DNA from: an uncultured Bacteroidales bacterium
GTDB taxonomy: Bacteria > Bacteroidota > Bacteroidia > Bacteroidales > Paludibacteraceae
Length of the DNA: 64,000 nt
Reading direction: 5' to 3'
Assembly (NCBI GenBank): GCA_900321005.1
Contig: ONUF01000009.1
Location: 1-64,000, forward strand
The notes under the pieces were generated by a model that was given only the letters and a program-made list of their open reading frames with translations, made no database searches and was not told where the DNA came from. Below, piece after piece: positions 18,339 to 26,144 of the stretch (position 1 is the first letter of the stretch; every line of letters begins with the position of its first letter). The position numbers and the translations under genes are program-made.

Positions 18339-19307
18339 ATGTCAAATAAGAAATATCGTATTAACCCTGAGACGCTGCAACTCGAGCGTATTGAGCATGG
18401 TTTCCGTTATTGGCTTCGCCGTTCCGGCGGTTATGTCATCGGCGGTATATGCTTGGGAGTGATTTTCTTCTACACCTTCCTGTATTTCTTCCCTTCGCCG
18501 CGGGAGGCGTCGTTGATGCAGTATAACCGCAACCTCTCGGCGCAGATCGAGGTGATGGATAAGCAGATGGACCAGATGCAGATCGTGCTCACCGACCTTG
18601 CGCAGCGCGATGACAACCTCTATCGGGCTATCCTCGGCGCCGAACCTATCCCGTTGAGTGCGCGTATGGGAGCGACGCATCAACTCTCGTACTACGACTC
18701 GATCGCGCATATGACCAACACCCAGCTGGCGGCAGATATACAGCGCAAAGTGGATATCCTCGAGAAAGAACTCTATGTTCAGGCGCGCTCGTACGACGAG
18801 GTGTTGCAACTGGCCAAGAACCAAGAGGTGCGCATGGAGAATATACCGGCTATCCAGCCCGTGCTTAACAAAGAACTCAAGCGTATGGCTTCCGGTTATG
18901 GCTGGCGTATAGACCCCGTCTATCATATCCGTCGGTTCCACGAAGGCATGGACTTCTCGGCGCCTGTCGGCACGGATATCTTTGCAACCGGAAACGGAAC
19001 GGTTGTTTATTCAGGTTGGCGTCAAGGCTACGGAGAGACCGTGGAGATTGACCATGGATTTAACTACAGCACGCGTTATGCGCACTGCTCCAAGCGCTTG
19101 GTAAGGGTAGGGCAGAAAGTGAAGCGAGGCGATGTCATCGCGCTCGTCGGTAACACCGGTAAATCCACCGGTCCGCACTTGCACTACGAAGTGCATTATT
19201 TGGGACGCCCCATCGACCCGCGTAACTTCTATTTCTACGACCTCAGTCCGGAGGAATACGACAAGATGCTGCAGATCTCGTCGAACATGGGAAATACGAT
19301 GGATTAA
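18339..19307 (+). CDS. M23 family metallopeptidase (membrane-anchored, LytM domain)
   Basis: 322 residues. One N-terminal membrane helix (~33-50, YVIGGICLGVIFFYTFLYFF), a coiled-coil region (~60-165), then the LytM fold with zinc ligands in RFHEGMDFS (HxxxD) and HLHYEV (HxH, ~residue 280). The cell-wall endopeptidase fold is intact, so it can be an active peptidoglycan hydrolase facing the periplasm. It begins 2 nt after ygiQ and is last in the plus-strand series. An AACTTTATA double repeat follows it. Confidence 0.9.
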   Translation: MSNKKYRINPETLQLERIEHGFRYWLRRSGGYVIGGICLGVIFFYTFLYFFPSPREASLMQYNRNLSAQIEVMDKQMDQMQIVLTDLAQRDDNLYRAILGAEPIPLSARMGATHQLSYYDSIAHMTNTQLAADIQRKVDILEKELYVQARSYDEVLQLAKNQEVRMENIPAIQPVLNKELKRMASGYGWRIDPVYHIRRFHEGMDFSAPVGTDIFATGNGTVVYSGWRQGYGETVEIDHGFNYSTRYAHCSKRLVRVGQKVKRGDVIALVGNTGKSTGPHLHYEVHYLGRPIDPRNFYFYDLSPEEYDKMLQISSNMGNTMD

Positions 19308-19313
19308 ACCATC

Positions 19314-19335
19314 TAAACTTTATAAACTTTATAAA
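19314..19335 (+). repeat. AAACTTTATA tandem repeat in the M23-crp gap
   Basis: AAACTTTATA twice in direct tandem between two convergent genes. Confidence 0.6.
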
Positions 19336-19356
19336 CGTTTTTCGAAGAAAAACAAT

Positions 19357-20055
19357 TTAACCTAGACGGGAAATCTTTTCCAACGATTTCTCGTCTAGTA
19401 TCTGTATATGCCGCCCTTCTACGGCTACCAGTCCTTCTTGTGCGAATTGACTCAGCGTACGGATGGCATTGCTGGTCGTCATGTTACTCATGTTCGCCAG
19501 GTCCTCACGCGGCAACAACATCGCTAAGGTACGTCCGTCATCTTCGTAGCCGTAGTTCTTAAGCAGCAGGAGCAGACTTTCCGCCAAACGTCCGCGGATA
19601 TGTTTCTGCGTCAGGTTCACCGTTTGGATCTCTGAAATAGCTAAGTCTTTTGCCATCATCAGCATTACTTGGTAGCAGAAAACGCCGTTTTGACGAATGA
19701 GATGCGTGAAGCACTCTTTAGGCATCCGATAAACCGCACAACTCTCCACCGCGCTCGCGCTGGAGTTATACGCTTCGTCCGCGATACAGGCGCGGTATCC
19801 GAAAATATCGTAGGGTTTGAGTAAACGGATGATCTGTTGGCGTTGACCGATACCTTCCTTGAAAATACGCACTTTCCCGCGCAGCAACATCCACATAAAC
19901 AACGACTCGTCGCCGTCCGAATGAATTAATTTATTCTTCTCGTAGTACACTACTTCGGCGTGCTCCGCTGCGTAAGTTTTCTCTTCTTCCGTCAGCGTCT
20001 CCCACAGTTTGTTCAACTCCCACAAAGGGGCAAATTGCTCATCGTCATGTTTCAT
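19357..20055 (-). CDS. Crp/Fnr family transcriptional regulator
   Basis: 232 residues from the ATG at 20055; upstream starts would lie too close to or above the -7 element at 20085-20092. The N-terminal cyclic-nucleotide-binding-type beta-barrel (~40-130, LIHSDGDESLFMWMLLRGKVRIF ... YDIFGYRA) is followed by a dimer helix and a winged helix-turn-helix (~165-225, LPREDLANMSNMTTSNAIRTLSQFAQEGLV). No Fnr-type cysteine cluster is seen, so an oxygen-sensing Fe-S role is unlikely. The ligand is unknown. It is convergent with the M23 gene and divergent from the AT-rich island. Confidence 0.85.
   Translation of the reverse strand: MKHDDEQFAPLWELNKLWETLTEEEKTYAAEHAEVVYYEKNKLIHSDGDESLFMWMLLRGKVRIFKEGIGQRQQIIRLLKPYDIFGYRACIADEAYNSSASAVESCAVYRMPKECFTHLIRQNGVFCYQVMLMMAKDLAISEIQTVNLTQKHIRGRLAESLLLLLKNYGYEDDGRTLAMLLPREDLANMSNMTTSNAIRTLSQFAQEGLVAVEGRHIQILDEKSLEKISRLG
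19362..19398 (-). terminator. Possible terminator hairpin at the end of the crp-like gene
   Basis: A 14-bp stem, CTAGACGGGAAATC / GATTTCTCGTCTAG with one G-U pair and a 9-nt loop. It includes the last codons of the regulator. On minus the T-run follows only after about 10 nt, so termination is uncertain. Confidence 0.4.
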
Positions 20056-20084
20056 GCTTCTTCGATCCATCCGAAAATTCTTTG

Positions 20085-20116
20085 CAAAAGTAATACTTTT
20101 TTCCGACATACGCAAA
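20085..20116 (-). promoter_or_regulatory. Promoter of the Crp/Fnr-like gene
   Basis: On minus: -33 TTTG (20116-20113), 20-nt spacer, -7 TACTTTTG (20092-20085). The extended -33 reads TTGCGTATGTC. Confidence 0.75.
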
Positions 20117-20161
20117 TAAATTATGTTTTTTAGCACATTTTACCTCAAAAGGGCCTGCAAA

Positions 20162-20193
20162 TTTGCATATATCATTTTTTTTGTGTAATTTTG
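20162..20193 (+). promoter_or_regulatory. Promoter of the DUF1016 gene
   Basis: -33 TTTG (20162-20165), 20-nt spacer, -7 TAATTTTG (20186-20193); extended -33 TTGCATATATC. Confidence 0.75.
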
Positions 20194-20245
20194 CACCGCA
20201 AAATCAAAACAACAAGATATTGCGAGCAAAGATATAATACAAAAT

Positions 20246-21298
20246 ATGAATACCGAACTTGCAAAGATAGATTATCCAGTTGTGCCGCCTGATGCAGAAC
20301 TTTCCTTGCTTGCTGACAAGATTGTACAAGAAATTGAGGAAGGCAGAAGAGCATTGGCCATTAGCATCAGCGAGACAATCAAAACGACATATTGGAGAAT
20401 AGGCCGTCATATCGTTGAGTTTGAGCAGGATGGTAACAAGCGCGCAAAGTACGGAACGGCTATGCTTTCTAACCTTGCCAGAATACTTCGGGCAAGAGTC
20501 GGACGCGGATATAGTCGTCCGAATCTGAACAATATGCGCAAGTTCTACTTGATGTTCCCAAAATGTCAGACATCTGACAAATCTCTTCCAAATTTTCAGA
20601 CTTCTGACAAATTGACGTGGTCACATATCTGCGAACTGATAACGATTGATGATGACTTGGAACGAGAGTTCTACACCAAGGAATGTATCGCAGAAAATTG
20701 GTCTGTGGATTATCTGCATCGTCAAAAAGAAAGCGGTTTGTTTATGCGTCTCGCACTGAGCAAAGACAAAGCAGGTGTCCTCGCATTGGCAGAGAAAGGG
20801 CAGCAGGTACAATCTCCGGAGGATGTTGTAAAGGCAACCTATACACTTGAATTCTTAGGTCTACCTGACAAGTTTAAGGAGAGCCAACTAGAAAAGAAAC
20901 TGATTGACAACATGCAGATGTTCCTGCTGGAACTTGGAAAGGGGTTTACGTTTGTCAAGAGGCAATACACGATGACCATTAATAATGTTCGTTACCGTGT
21001 GGATCTTGTATTCTACCACCGAGTTCTAAAGTGTTTCGTATTGATTGATCTAAAAAAAGGGGCGGTAAAGCACCAAGACATCGGGCAGATGAATATGTAC
21101 CTCGGCTATTTTGCAAAAGAAGAGAATGTCGAAGGAGATAATCCGCCGATAGGTATTATTTTGTCGCACTATAAAGACGAACTGATGGTAGAATATGCCA
21201 CATACGGCATGGATAGCAATCTGTTTGTCTCTAAGTACGAATTATTCTTGCCCAACAAGGAAGAACTGCGGAAAATGGTTAAAGGAATGTTGAAATAG
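20246..21298 (+). CDS. DUF1016 (YhcG-type) PD-(D/E)xK nuclease domain protein
   Basis: 350 residues. N-terminal DUF1016 helical domain (TYWRIGRHIVEFEQDGNKRAKYG ..., YSRPNLNNMRKFYL, ..WSHICELI...REFYTKECIAENWSV). The C-terminal PD-(D/E)xK-like fold (~225-345) has the catalytic Asp in YRVDLVFYH and the xK motif in LIDLKKG, followed by QMNMYLGYF. Family members are widespread accessory genes, often near restriction-modification loci; the cellular role is not settled. A duplicated QTSDK motif (DNA ~20566-20610) sits in the variable linker. Composition is AT-richer than the flanks and it has its own promoter, consistent with acquisition. Confidence 0.85.
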   Translation: MNTELAKIDYPVVPPDAELSLLADKIVQEIEEGRRALAISISETIKTTYWRIGRHIVEFEQDGNKRAKYGTAMLSNLARILRARVGRGYSRPNLNNMRKFYLMFPKCQTSDKSLPNFQTSDKLTWSHICELITIDDDLEREFYTKECIAENWSVDYLHRQKESGLFMRLALSKDKAGVLALAEKGQQVQSPEDVVKATYTLEFLGLPDKFKESQLEKKLIDNMQMFLLELGKGFTFVKRQYTMTINNVRYRVDLVFYHRVLKCFVLIDLKKGAVKHQDIGQMNMYLGYFAKEENVEGDNPPIGIILSHYKDELMVEYATYGMDSNLFVSKYELFLPNKEELRKMVKGMLK

Positions 21299-21593
21299 CC
21301 TCAATAACCGCTGGCCTTGACAGCGTTAAAAAGCAAGAAAGCGCAAGGCGTTGCGCAGACATATTGAAAATAACGAAGCATTTGCTTTCGCTCTTAACGG
21401 TAGAAAAACTAGGAATCTTTCAGCCCAAATAGTAAGAGTTAAGCAAATAGACTTCGCGCATTGGCGTGAAGTTACTATCTGTACACTTACTATTTATTGG
21501 GTTTTCCTAGTCCCAACTACCGTTGAGTGTGTGGCATAGCAACCTCACGCTTTTTGTGTGTATATCATATTAACCTCAAAAATATAACTGCTT
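21299..21593. other. Non-coding gap with a large imperfect inverted repeat
   Basis: No convincing gene is seen. 21393-21527 folds into one extended structure. Outer arms CTTAACGGTAG (21393) / CTACCGTTGAG (21517), then ACTAGGAA (21408) / TTCCTAGT (21504), then CCCAAATAGTAAG (21424) / CTTACTATTTATTGGG (21486), and an inner hairpin ACTTCGCGC / GCGTGAAGT (21451-21472). A smaller hairpin GCGCAAGGCGTTGCGC lies about 50 nt upstream. It could be a MITE-like element, a structured RNA or a leader for the next gene. Confidence 0.7.
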
Positions 21594-22070
21594 ATGAAAA
21601 GAAAACTTATCATTCAATGTCTGCTTTTCGTTGCGATAGCATCGATGGCAGAAACGTCACTAATGGTCAAGCCGTTAACGGGCGAAGAGCAATCAACTGC
21701 CCTTTCCACAATCGGCTACATTAAGATGACTTTCGAGTCGCTTCTCGTGTACTCACATAGCGACATATTGCTTTTCAAAACTGCAATTAAGGACATTAAC
21801 TATCTTCATTTTGGTAGTTCCGAAGTTGCAACGAGTTTTGAAAATGTGCAAGTGACAACTTCTTGCCGCGTGTATCCGAATCCGACACAGGATATGCTAA
21901 TTATCGAAAATGCCATTAGCGATAAGGCATATATCTTTGACATTAGTGGTCGTTTATTGCAGACTATATCTATAGATGGTGAACATACCTCTATTAATGT
22001 CAACTTTCTGCCACTTGGTGAATATCTATTATTTTTAGGCAATCAAACAGTTAAATTCTTAAAACAATAA
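21594..22070 (+). CDS. Small secreted protein with T9SS type A sorting domain
   Basis: 158 residues. Signal peptide MKRKLIIQCLLFVAIASMA. A short beta-rich segment contains SLMVKPLTGEEQSTALSTIGYIKMTF. The C-terminal ~70 residues are a textbook Por secretion tail (YPNPTQDMLIIEN, YIFDISGRLLQTISI, LPLGEYLLFL), with the closing strand KFLKQ. The mature protein is therefore mostly sorting signal and may be a remnant of a larger cargo. It lies 4 nt upstream of the FISUMP protein, so they are probably co-transcribed. Confidence 0.8.
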   Translation: MKRKLIIQCLLFVAIASMAETSLMVKPLTGEEQSTALSTIGYIKMTFESLLVYSHSDILLFKTAIKDINYLHFGSSEVATSFENVQVTTSCRVYPNPTQDMLIIENAISDKAYIFDISGRLLQTISIDGEHTSINVNFLPLGEYLLFLGNQTVKFLKQ

Positions 22071-22074
22071 AATT

Positions 22075-22923
22075 ATGAGAAAGATTATTCTTATTACTAT
22101 GGCTGCCATTTTTGCAGTAGGCGTTATGGCACAACAAAAAATGCGTGTATGGAAAAACCATTCTTTAGTATATGAAGAGGATGTCACGCAAATAGATAGT
22201 ATTACATTTTATGATGAATACGAAGGCGCCTTAATCGGCGAGTTTTCTGTTAGTGCCACAAAGAAAGTTCGTTTCTCAAAGGGTAACTTACAATATCAAG
22301 CATCAACTAACACTTGGCGTTTCGCTGAAAATCAATGGGATTTTGTTGGTGAGCCAAATTTCAACATCTCACCTAACTACGATGGTTGGATAGACCTGTT
22401 TGGATGGGGCACTGGAAACAATCCTACAAAATGGGAACGGAACGATAGTGAATATGCGCAATTTACCGATTGGGGTGACAACTTTACGCCGAAATGGCGT
22501 ACTTTATCTAAAGCAGAGTGGGAATATTTACTTCAAGGTAGAGAAAATGCTGCAAATCTATATAGTTATGCGATTGTTGAAAATACTAAAGGATTTATTT
22601 TCTTTCCTGATAATTACCCAGAAACAGTATCTGTCCAATATGATTGGAATTGCTCTCCTATTACTAATGCGGAATTGTTAATTATGCAAAATAAGGGGGC
22701 TGTTTTCTTACCAGCCGCGGGTGTACGATCAACTGATGTGAACGAAGTACGGGGTTATTCAGGTGACTATAAGGCAGAAGCATGCGGAGACTATTGGTCC
22801 TCATCACCCTATAATTCTGTCAATGCATGGATGTTTGTATTTTCAATCAACTCTATTCTGAACATAAGAAATTATCCCAAAAGCGACGGACGCGCTGTGC
22901 GTCTTGTTCGAGAAGTTAAATAA
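22075..22923 (+). CDS. FISUMP-type secreted protein
   Basis: 282 residues. Signal peptide (MRKIILITMAAIFAVGVMAQ), a short module MRVWKNHSLVYEEDVTQIDSI, then the repetitive-family core VRFSKGNLQYQASTNTWRFAENQWDFVG ... GWIDLFGWGTGNNP ... WRTLSKAEWEYLLQGRENA ... GAVFLPAAGVR ... GDYWSSSPYNSVNAW and a C-terminal GRAVRLVRE. This is the FISUMP/C-type-lectin-like surface family often found as many variable copies in Bacteroidales. Ligand unknown. It is shorter than usual in the region before GAVFLPAAG. AT-rich, part of the island. Confidence 0.75.
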   Translation: MRKIILITMAAIFAVGVMAQQKMRVWKNHSLVYEEDVTQIDSITFYDEYEGALIGEFSVSATKKVRFSKGNLQYQASTNTWRFAENQWDFVGEPNFNISPNYDGWIDLFGWGTGNNPTKWERNDSEYAQFTDWGDNFTPKWRTLSKAEWEYLLQGRENAANLYSYAIVENTKGFIFFPDNYPETVSVQYDWNCSPITNAELLIMQNKGAVFLPAAGVRSTDVNEVRGYSGDYKAEACGDYWSSSPYNSVNAWMFVFSINSILNIRNYPKSDGRAVRLVREVK

Positions 22924-22941
22924 TTTTTAAATATACATAAT

Positions 22942-23340
22942 ATGGCTAGATTCAAGAAAAATGATATTGTTTTTAAAGACGATATCTCTAAAATGACAGT
23001 GAGTAATGTAAACGGGCACGATGTTTATTGCGCAGGATTGCTCGAACCTTTCGATGAAGATGATCTTACATTATTTGCAAGACCTAATATAACTGTAAGC
23101 CAAGTTAAAAATGGTGTAGTATCTGATTTTGAAGTACACCTAAGAAACCCTTTATCAGAAAAGATAATAGGACGTGGAAGAATCTATGAGTATGAGGAAC
23201 AATATTGGCTGGTAGACGATAAAGATAATGTTTATCCGGCACGATGTGATGGCGAAAATGAGTATACCGCTTTTAGTAGCTCAGGAGATATTTTTGCTAC
23301 TTCGGAAGAAAACGATATCATTAGAAAGGACAGGGAGTAA
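22942..23340 (+). CDS. Hypothetical protein
   Basis: 132 residues, MARFKKNDIVFKDDISKMTV at the start. No signal peptide or membrane helix. It is acidic toward the C-terminus, with beta-hairpin-like alternation (GRGRIYEYEEQYWLVDDKDNVYPA). I do not recognise the family. It starts 18 nt after the FISUMP gene and is followed by a strong terminator, so it ends this small AT-rich operon. Confidence 0.6.
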   Translation: MARFKKNDIVFKDDISKMTVSNVNGHDVYCAGLLEPFDEDDLTLFARPNITVSQVKNGVVSDFEVHLRNPLSEKIIGRGRIYEYEEQYWLVDDKDNVYPARCDGENEYTAFSSSGDIFATSEENDIIRKDRE

Positions 23341-23352
23341 GTATTGAATATA

Positions 23353-23390
23353 AAAAATAGCCGCAGTTTGTGCTACGGCTATTTTTGTTT
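23353..23390 (+). terminator. Rho-independent terminator, usable in both directions
   Basis: Perfect 11-bp stem AAAAATAGCCG / CGGCTATTTTT (23353-23363 / 23376-23386) with a 12-nt loop and T-runs on both strands. Confidence 0.85.
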
Positions 23391-23468
23391 ACCCTTTTTC
23401 TCCCTATCGAACTCCTCTGCCGTAGCCGTGAAAAACACATTGCCGCTGCTGCTTTTATTTCGTCCCCG

Positions 23469-23497
23469 CTCCGCGTAATAGCGCGGAGTTTTTCTTT
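23469..23497 (+). terminator. Possible second terminator
   Basis: Stem CTCCGCG / CGCGGAG (23469-23475 / 23482-23488) with loop TAATAG, followed by TTTTTCTTTCTT on plus. Confidence 0.5.
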
Positions 23498-23515
23498 CTT
23501 CCGTTTCCGGTGGAT

Positions 23516-23917
23516 TTAATCCTCCGCCTTCATCTCCCGGTAAATCTGCACGTACGTAAACGTGTACAACGTCCCGTATCCTTTCTCGCCTTCCTTCAGT
23601 CCCACGCGGTATGCCTCAAATCGCTCTTTCCATTGCGCAGCCTCCGCAACCAATTCTGGATCACACTCTTCCGGCTTACGAGCTGCCTTGTCAATCGCGT
23701 GAGCCCGCTTCTGTGCCGCCTTGATTAACTCCCGGTTCTTTGTCGCGCCCTCAGACCAAGGCCCTTCATGGATCTGCATAAAATATACCTGATGTTCGCC
23801 ATCTTTTCCATTCCGATAACGCGAAACCATCCGCATTCCGTGCGTCTGCGCATATTTCTTACTGTCCAGCGCACCTCTCAACTCGTCAACCACAACGTGA
23901 TATTTTGCCTTTGCCAT
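23516..23917 (-). CDS. Conserved hypothetical protein
   Basis: 133 residues, soluble and charged. The N-terminus MAKAKYHVVVDELRGALDSK and the stretch VYFMQIHEGPWSEGATKNRELIK suggest a small alpha/beta protein with a helical, Ala/Lys/Glu-rich middle. No catalytic motif was recognised. It is encoded opposite to the FISUMP operon, convergent with it across the two hairpins. GC is higher than in the adjacent AT-rich genes. I cannot assign a function. Confidence 0.55.
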   Translation of the reverse strand: MAKAKYHVVVDELRGALDSKKYAQTHGMRMVSRYRNGKDGEHQVYFMQIHEGPWSEGATKNRELIKAAQKRAHAIDKAARKPEECDPELVAEAAQWKERFEAYRVGLKEGEKGYGTLYTFTYVQIYREMKAED

Positions 23918-24022
23918 ACTAAAAAATCGTTACTTTTTTTTGTTCCAAAATATATTATTTCCCTAATCTCAAATCTCCTTGCATACGGAAGCCTTCCAAT
24001 TGCCTCATTCTTTGCTCAGTAT

Positions 24023-24055
24023 GCTAGACCATAACTAGACGATAGCTAGACCATA
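24023..24055 (+). repeat. 11-bp tandem repeat, three copies (CTAGACCATAA type)
   Basis: CTAGACCATAA, CTAGACGATAG and CTAGACCATAC in direct tandem, in the gap upstream of the DUF2520 gene. Confidence 0.85.
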
Positions 24056-24147
24056 CACACTCTGTCTTTGCCCCGTAAGTACTCCGCCTTCCTAACTCTC
24101 AAAATCGACTGCAAAGATAATAAAAATTTTTGAATTGTGCAAACTTT

Positions 24148-24179
24148 TTTGCATATGTCATTTCTTTTTTGTACCTTTG
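24148..24179 (+). promoter_or_regulatory. Promoter of the DUF2520 gene
   Basis: -33 TTTG (24148-24151), 20-nt spacer, -7 TACCTTTG (24172-24179); extended -33 TTGCATATGTC. Confidence 0.75.
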
Positions 24180-24231
24180 TGCCCGCAATGAATATGATGC
24201 TCGGCTCTAAGCCGCGCAAAAGTTGAACGAT

Positions 24232-25008
24232 ATGAAAATTGTTATTATCGGAGCGGGGAGTGTGGGGACAAATCTTCACCACGCGCTGGAGAGCAAAGGC
24301 ATCCGCGCGGAGATGATCCATGCGCGTCCGCTGACGGCGAAGCGCGAAGAGCCGAAAGCTGAAGGCGGAGTGCTAAGAGGCGAGAGCGAAGCGATGAGAC
24401 CGGAAATCCCGCAGGCGGATGTATATATTTATGCGATCGCCGATCACGCGCTGCGCGAGGTGATTTCCAAGGTCTATGCGCCGAAGGCGCTGCATCTTCA
24501 TACCTCGGGTTCGATGCCTATCGAGGTGTTCGGCGAAGACAAACCGCACGCAGGCGTACTGTATTTCTTCCAGAGTTTCAGCCGCGAAGTGCTGATCGAG
24601 GACTGGAGCGGCATCCCGTGTATCATCGAGGGCCGAAATATCGACGACATCGCCGCCATCTACTCCTTGGCGCAATGCCTGACGAGCTGCATCTACGAGG
24701 CGGGGCAACATGACCGCGAGCGGCTGCACATCGCCGGCATCTTTGCCAATAACTACACGAACCTCATGTACCGCATCGCCGCGGAGGTGCTCAAAGACAC
24801 GCAGATACCGTTCGAAGCGCTCTTACCGCTCATCGACCAGACGGCGGCAAAGGTACATTCTCTCAAGCCGAAAGATGCACAAACAGGCCCCGCCAAGCGC
24901 GGAGACCACGAAGTGATGAATCATCATTTGGAAATACTGAAGGCTACGCCTTATGCCGAAGTGTATCAAGCGCTCGCAGCGTTAATCGAGAAAGCGCAAA
25001 ATCATTGA
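24232..25008 (+). CDS. Rossmann-like / DUF2520 domain protein
   Basis: 258 residues. The N-terminal NAD(P)-binding Rossmann motif is IVIIGAGSVGTNLHHALESKG, followed by DVYIYAIADHALREV, LHLHTSGSMP and a DUF2520 helical C-terminus (RLHIAGIFANNYTNLMYRIAAEVL ... PLIDQTAAKV ... GPAKRGDHEVMNHH). It resembles ketopantoate/pyrroline-carboxylate-type oxidoreductases, substrate unknown. A hydrophilic insertion KREEPKAEGGVLRGESEAMRPE (nt ~24330-24400) looks low-complexity. The ATG at 24232 is preferred over a TTG 9 nt upstream. Its 3' end overlaps mutY convergently by 65 nt. Confidence 0.8.
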   Translation: MKIVIIGAGSVGTNLHHALESKGIRAEMIHARPLTAKREEPKAEGGVLRGESEAMRPEIPQADVYIYAIADHALREVISKVYAPKALHLHTSGSMPIEVFGEDKPHAGVLYFFQSFSREVLIEDWSGIPCIIEGRNIDDIAAIYSLAQCLTSCIYEAGQHDRERLHIAGIFANNYTNLMYRIAAEVLKDTQIPFEALLPLIDQTAAKVHSLKPKDAQTGPAKRGDHEVMNHHLEILKATPYAEVYQALAALIEKAQNH

Positions 25009-25978
25009 GTTCGTCCCACCGAATGACGATAGTGCCGGGGATTTCCGGCATTTTTTGTACCTGATGCACAATAAATCGCGCATGAAGTTTCTGATGAGAC
25101 AAAACGTGCGTCAGGGAGATAGACTTCGTCTGTTTAGATGAGCCTGACGGCTCGTTTATATAGTCCTCCGGACTGTTTAGAGTTTCCTCGCAAGGGAACT
25201 CATAGAGATGATACCAGATATCTTTCTCCTCTCGCCGGCGAATCAATGTCTGTTCGCCATTCGTATAAATATGGTAGGTAAACCATCGGTCGCGCACTTT
25301 CGGACGGGGCTTTCGAACCGGAAGCAGTTCCGCTGTGCCGTGCAAGTAGGCGGCGCAATGCGCCTGCAGCGGGCAATGTGCGCAGCTGTCGCCTAAGGTC
25401 GGCGTACAATACAAGGCCCCGAACTCCATGATGGCGGAGTTGAAGAGCCGCGGGTGCTCGCGGTCCAAGAGTTTCTCTATCTGCTTGTGAAACAGTTTCT
25501 TGCCTGCCGAGGTGTCAAAGGCCTCGTCGATGTCCAACAAGCGTGCGACCACCCGATACACATTGCCGTCCATAGCTGGGTAGGGCAGGTCGTACGCAAA
25601 AGAGGCGATAGCGCCTGCAGTATAATCCCCGACACCGGGCAGCGCGCGGATCTCATCGAAAGTCTTGGGAAAAGGCACCCATCCGCGCTCCACGATCTGC
25701 TGCGCAGCCTTATGCAGATTGCGGGCACGCGAGTAGTACCCCAAACCCTGCCACTCGCGCAGCACTTCGGCTTCGTCAGCGGCCGCAAGCGCCTCTACAT
25801 TCGGCCACCGCGCCATAAAACGACGCCAATAGTCCAAGCCCTGCAACACCCGCGTCTGCTGCAAGATGATCTCGCTGAGCCAAATAGCGTACGGATCTTC
25901 TGTCTCACGCCAAGGAAGGGCACGATGGTTCGTCTCGTACCATTCGTATAAGTGTCTATGTAATAAGGAGTTGGACAT
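24944..25978 (-). CDS. mutY: A/G-specific adenine DNA glycosylase MutY
   Basis: 344 residues. It removes A mispaired with 8-oxoG. The helix-hairpin-helix is LPGVGDYTAGAIASFAY, the catalytic Asp is in AMDGNVYRV, and the Fe-S cluster is CTPTLGDSCAHCPLQAHC (C-x6-C-x2-C-x5-C). The C-terminal NUDIX-like domain (~225-344) reads 8-oxoG. The start at 25978 (MSNSLLHRH) fits homologues; the in-frame extension upstream covers the promoter. Its last 65 nt overlap the DUF2520 gene. The promoter is divergent from HU. Confidence 0.93.
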   Translation of the reverse strand: MSNSLLHRHLYEWYETNHRALPWRETEDPYAIWLSEIILQQTRVLQGLDYWRRFMARWPNVEALAAADEAEVLREWQGLGYYSRARNLHKAAQQIVERGWVPFPKTFDEIRALPGVGDYTAGAIASFAYDLPYPAMDGNVYRVVARLLDIDEAFDTSAGKKLFHKQIEKLLDREHPRLFNSAIMEFGALYCTPTLGDSCAHCPLQAHCAAYLHGTAELLPVRKPRPKVRDRWFTYHIYTNGEQTLIRRREEKDIWYHLYEFPCEETLNSPEDYINEPSGSSKQTKSISLTHVLSHQKLHARFIVHQVQKMPEIPGTIVIRWDELNDFALSRLTLRALDTLRHKA

Positions 25979-26019
25979 AGTTATTAACAATTTTTGACAT
26001 AAAAAAGCCAAATCGGGTA

Positions 26020-26051
26020 CAAAAGTACAAAAAAATAACAAAATTTGCAAT
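26020..26051 (-). promoter_or_regulatory. Promoter of mutY
   Basis: On minus: -33 ATTG (26051-26048), 20-nt spacer, -7 TACTTTTG (26027-26020). It lacks the extended -33 TTGCRTAT form. Confidence 0.6.
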
Positions 26052-26066
26052 TTTTTTACCGAAAAA

Positions 26067-26098
26067 TTTTCGTATTTCATTTATTTATAGTAACTTTG
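26067..26098 (+). promoter_or_regulatory. Promoter of the HU gene
   Basis: -7 TAACTTTG (26091-26098) with a weak -33 TTTTCG about 20 nt upstream. Confidence 0.6.
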
Positions 26099-26144
26099 CG
26101 CGATTTTTCGACATTACAAGAAGAAACAAAAGCACCTATATAGT

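Larger units (their letters stand above)
23918..24231. other. Non-coding gap with an 11-bp triple repeat and a promoter
   Basis: No gene is seen in most of this AT-rich stretch. It holds the CTAGACCATA repeat at 24023-24055 and the promoter at 24148-24179. A 12-codon frame MNMMLGSKPRKS (24188-24226) begins at about the transcription start and ends 5 nt before the next gene; it may be chance. Confidence 0.6.

Noticed and set aside
21351..21539. A 62-codon frame over the inverted repeat
   Set aside because: It overlaps the palindromic structure, has no good start context and no recognised homologue; the DNA structure is the better explanation.
22075..22923. The FISUMP gene as a diversity-generating retroelement target
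   Set aside because: Its C-terminus is Asn/Ser-rich and lectin-like, but there is no reverse transcriptase, Avd or template repeat in the window.
24046..24321. A 91-codon frame on minus over the DUF2520 promoter and start
   Set aside because: It covers the promoter and 5' end of a better supported gene and shows no domain.
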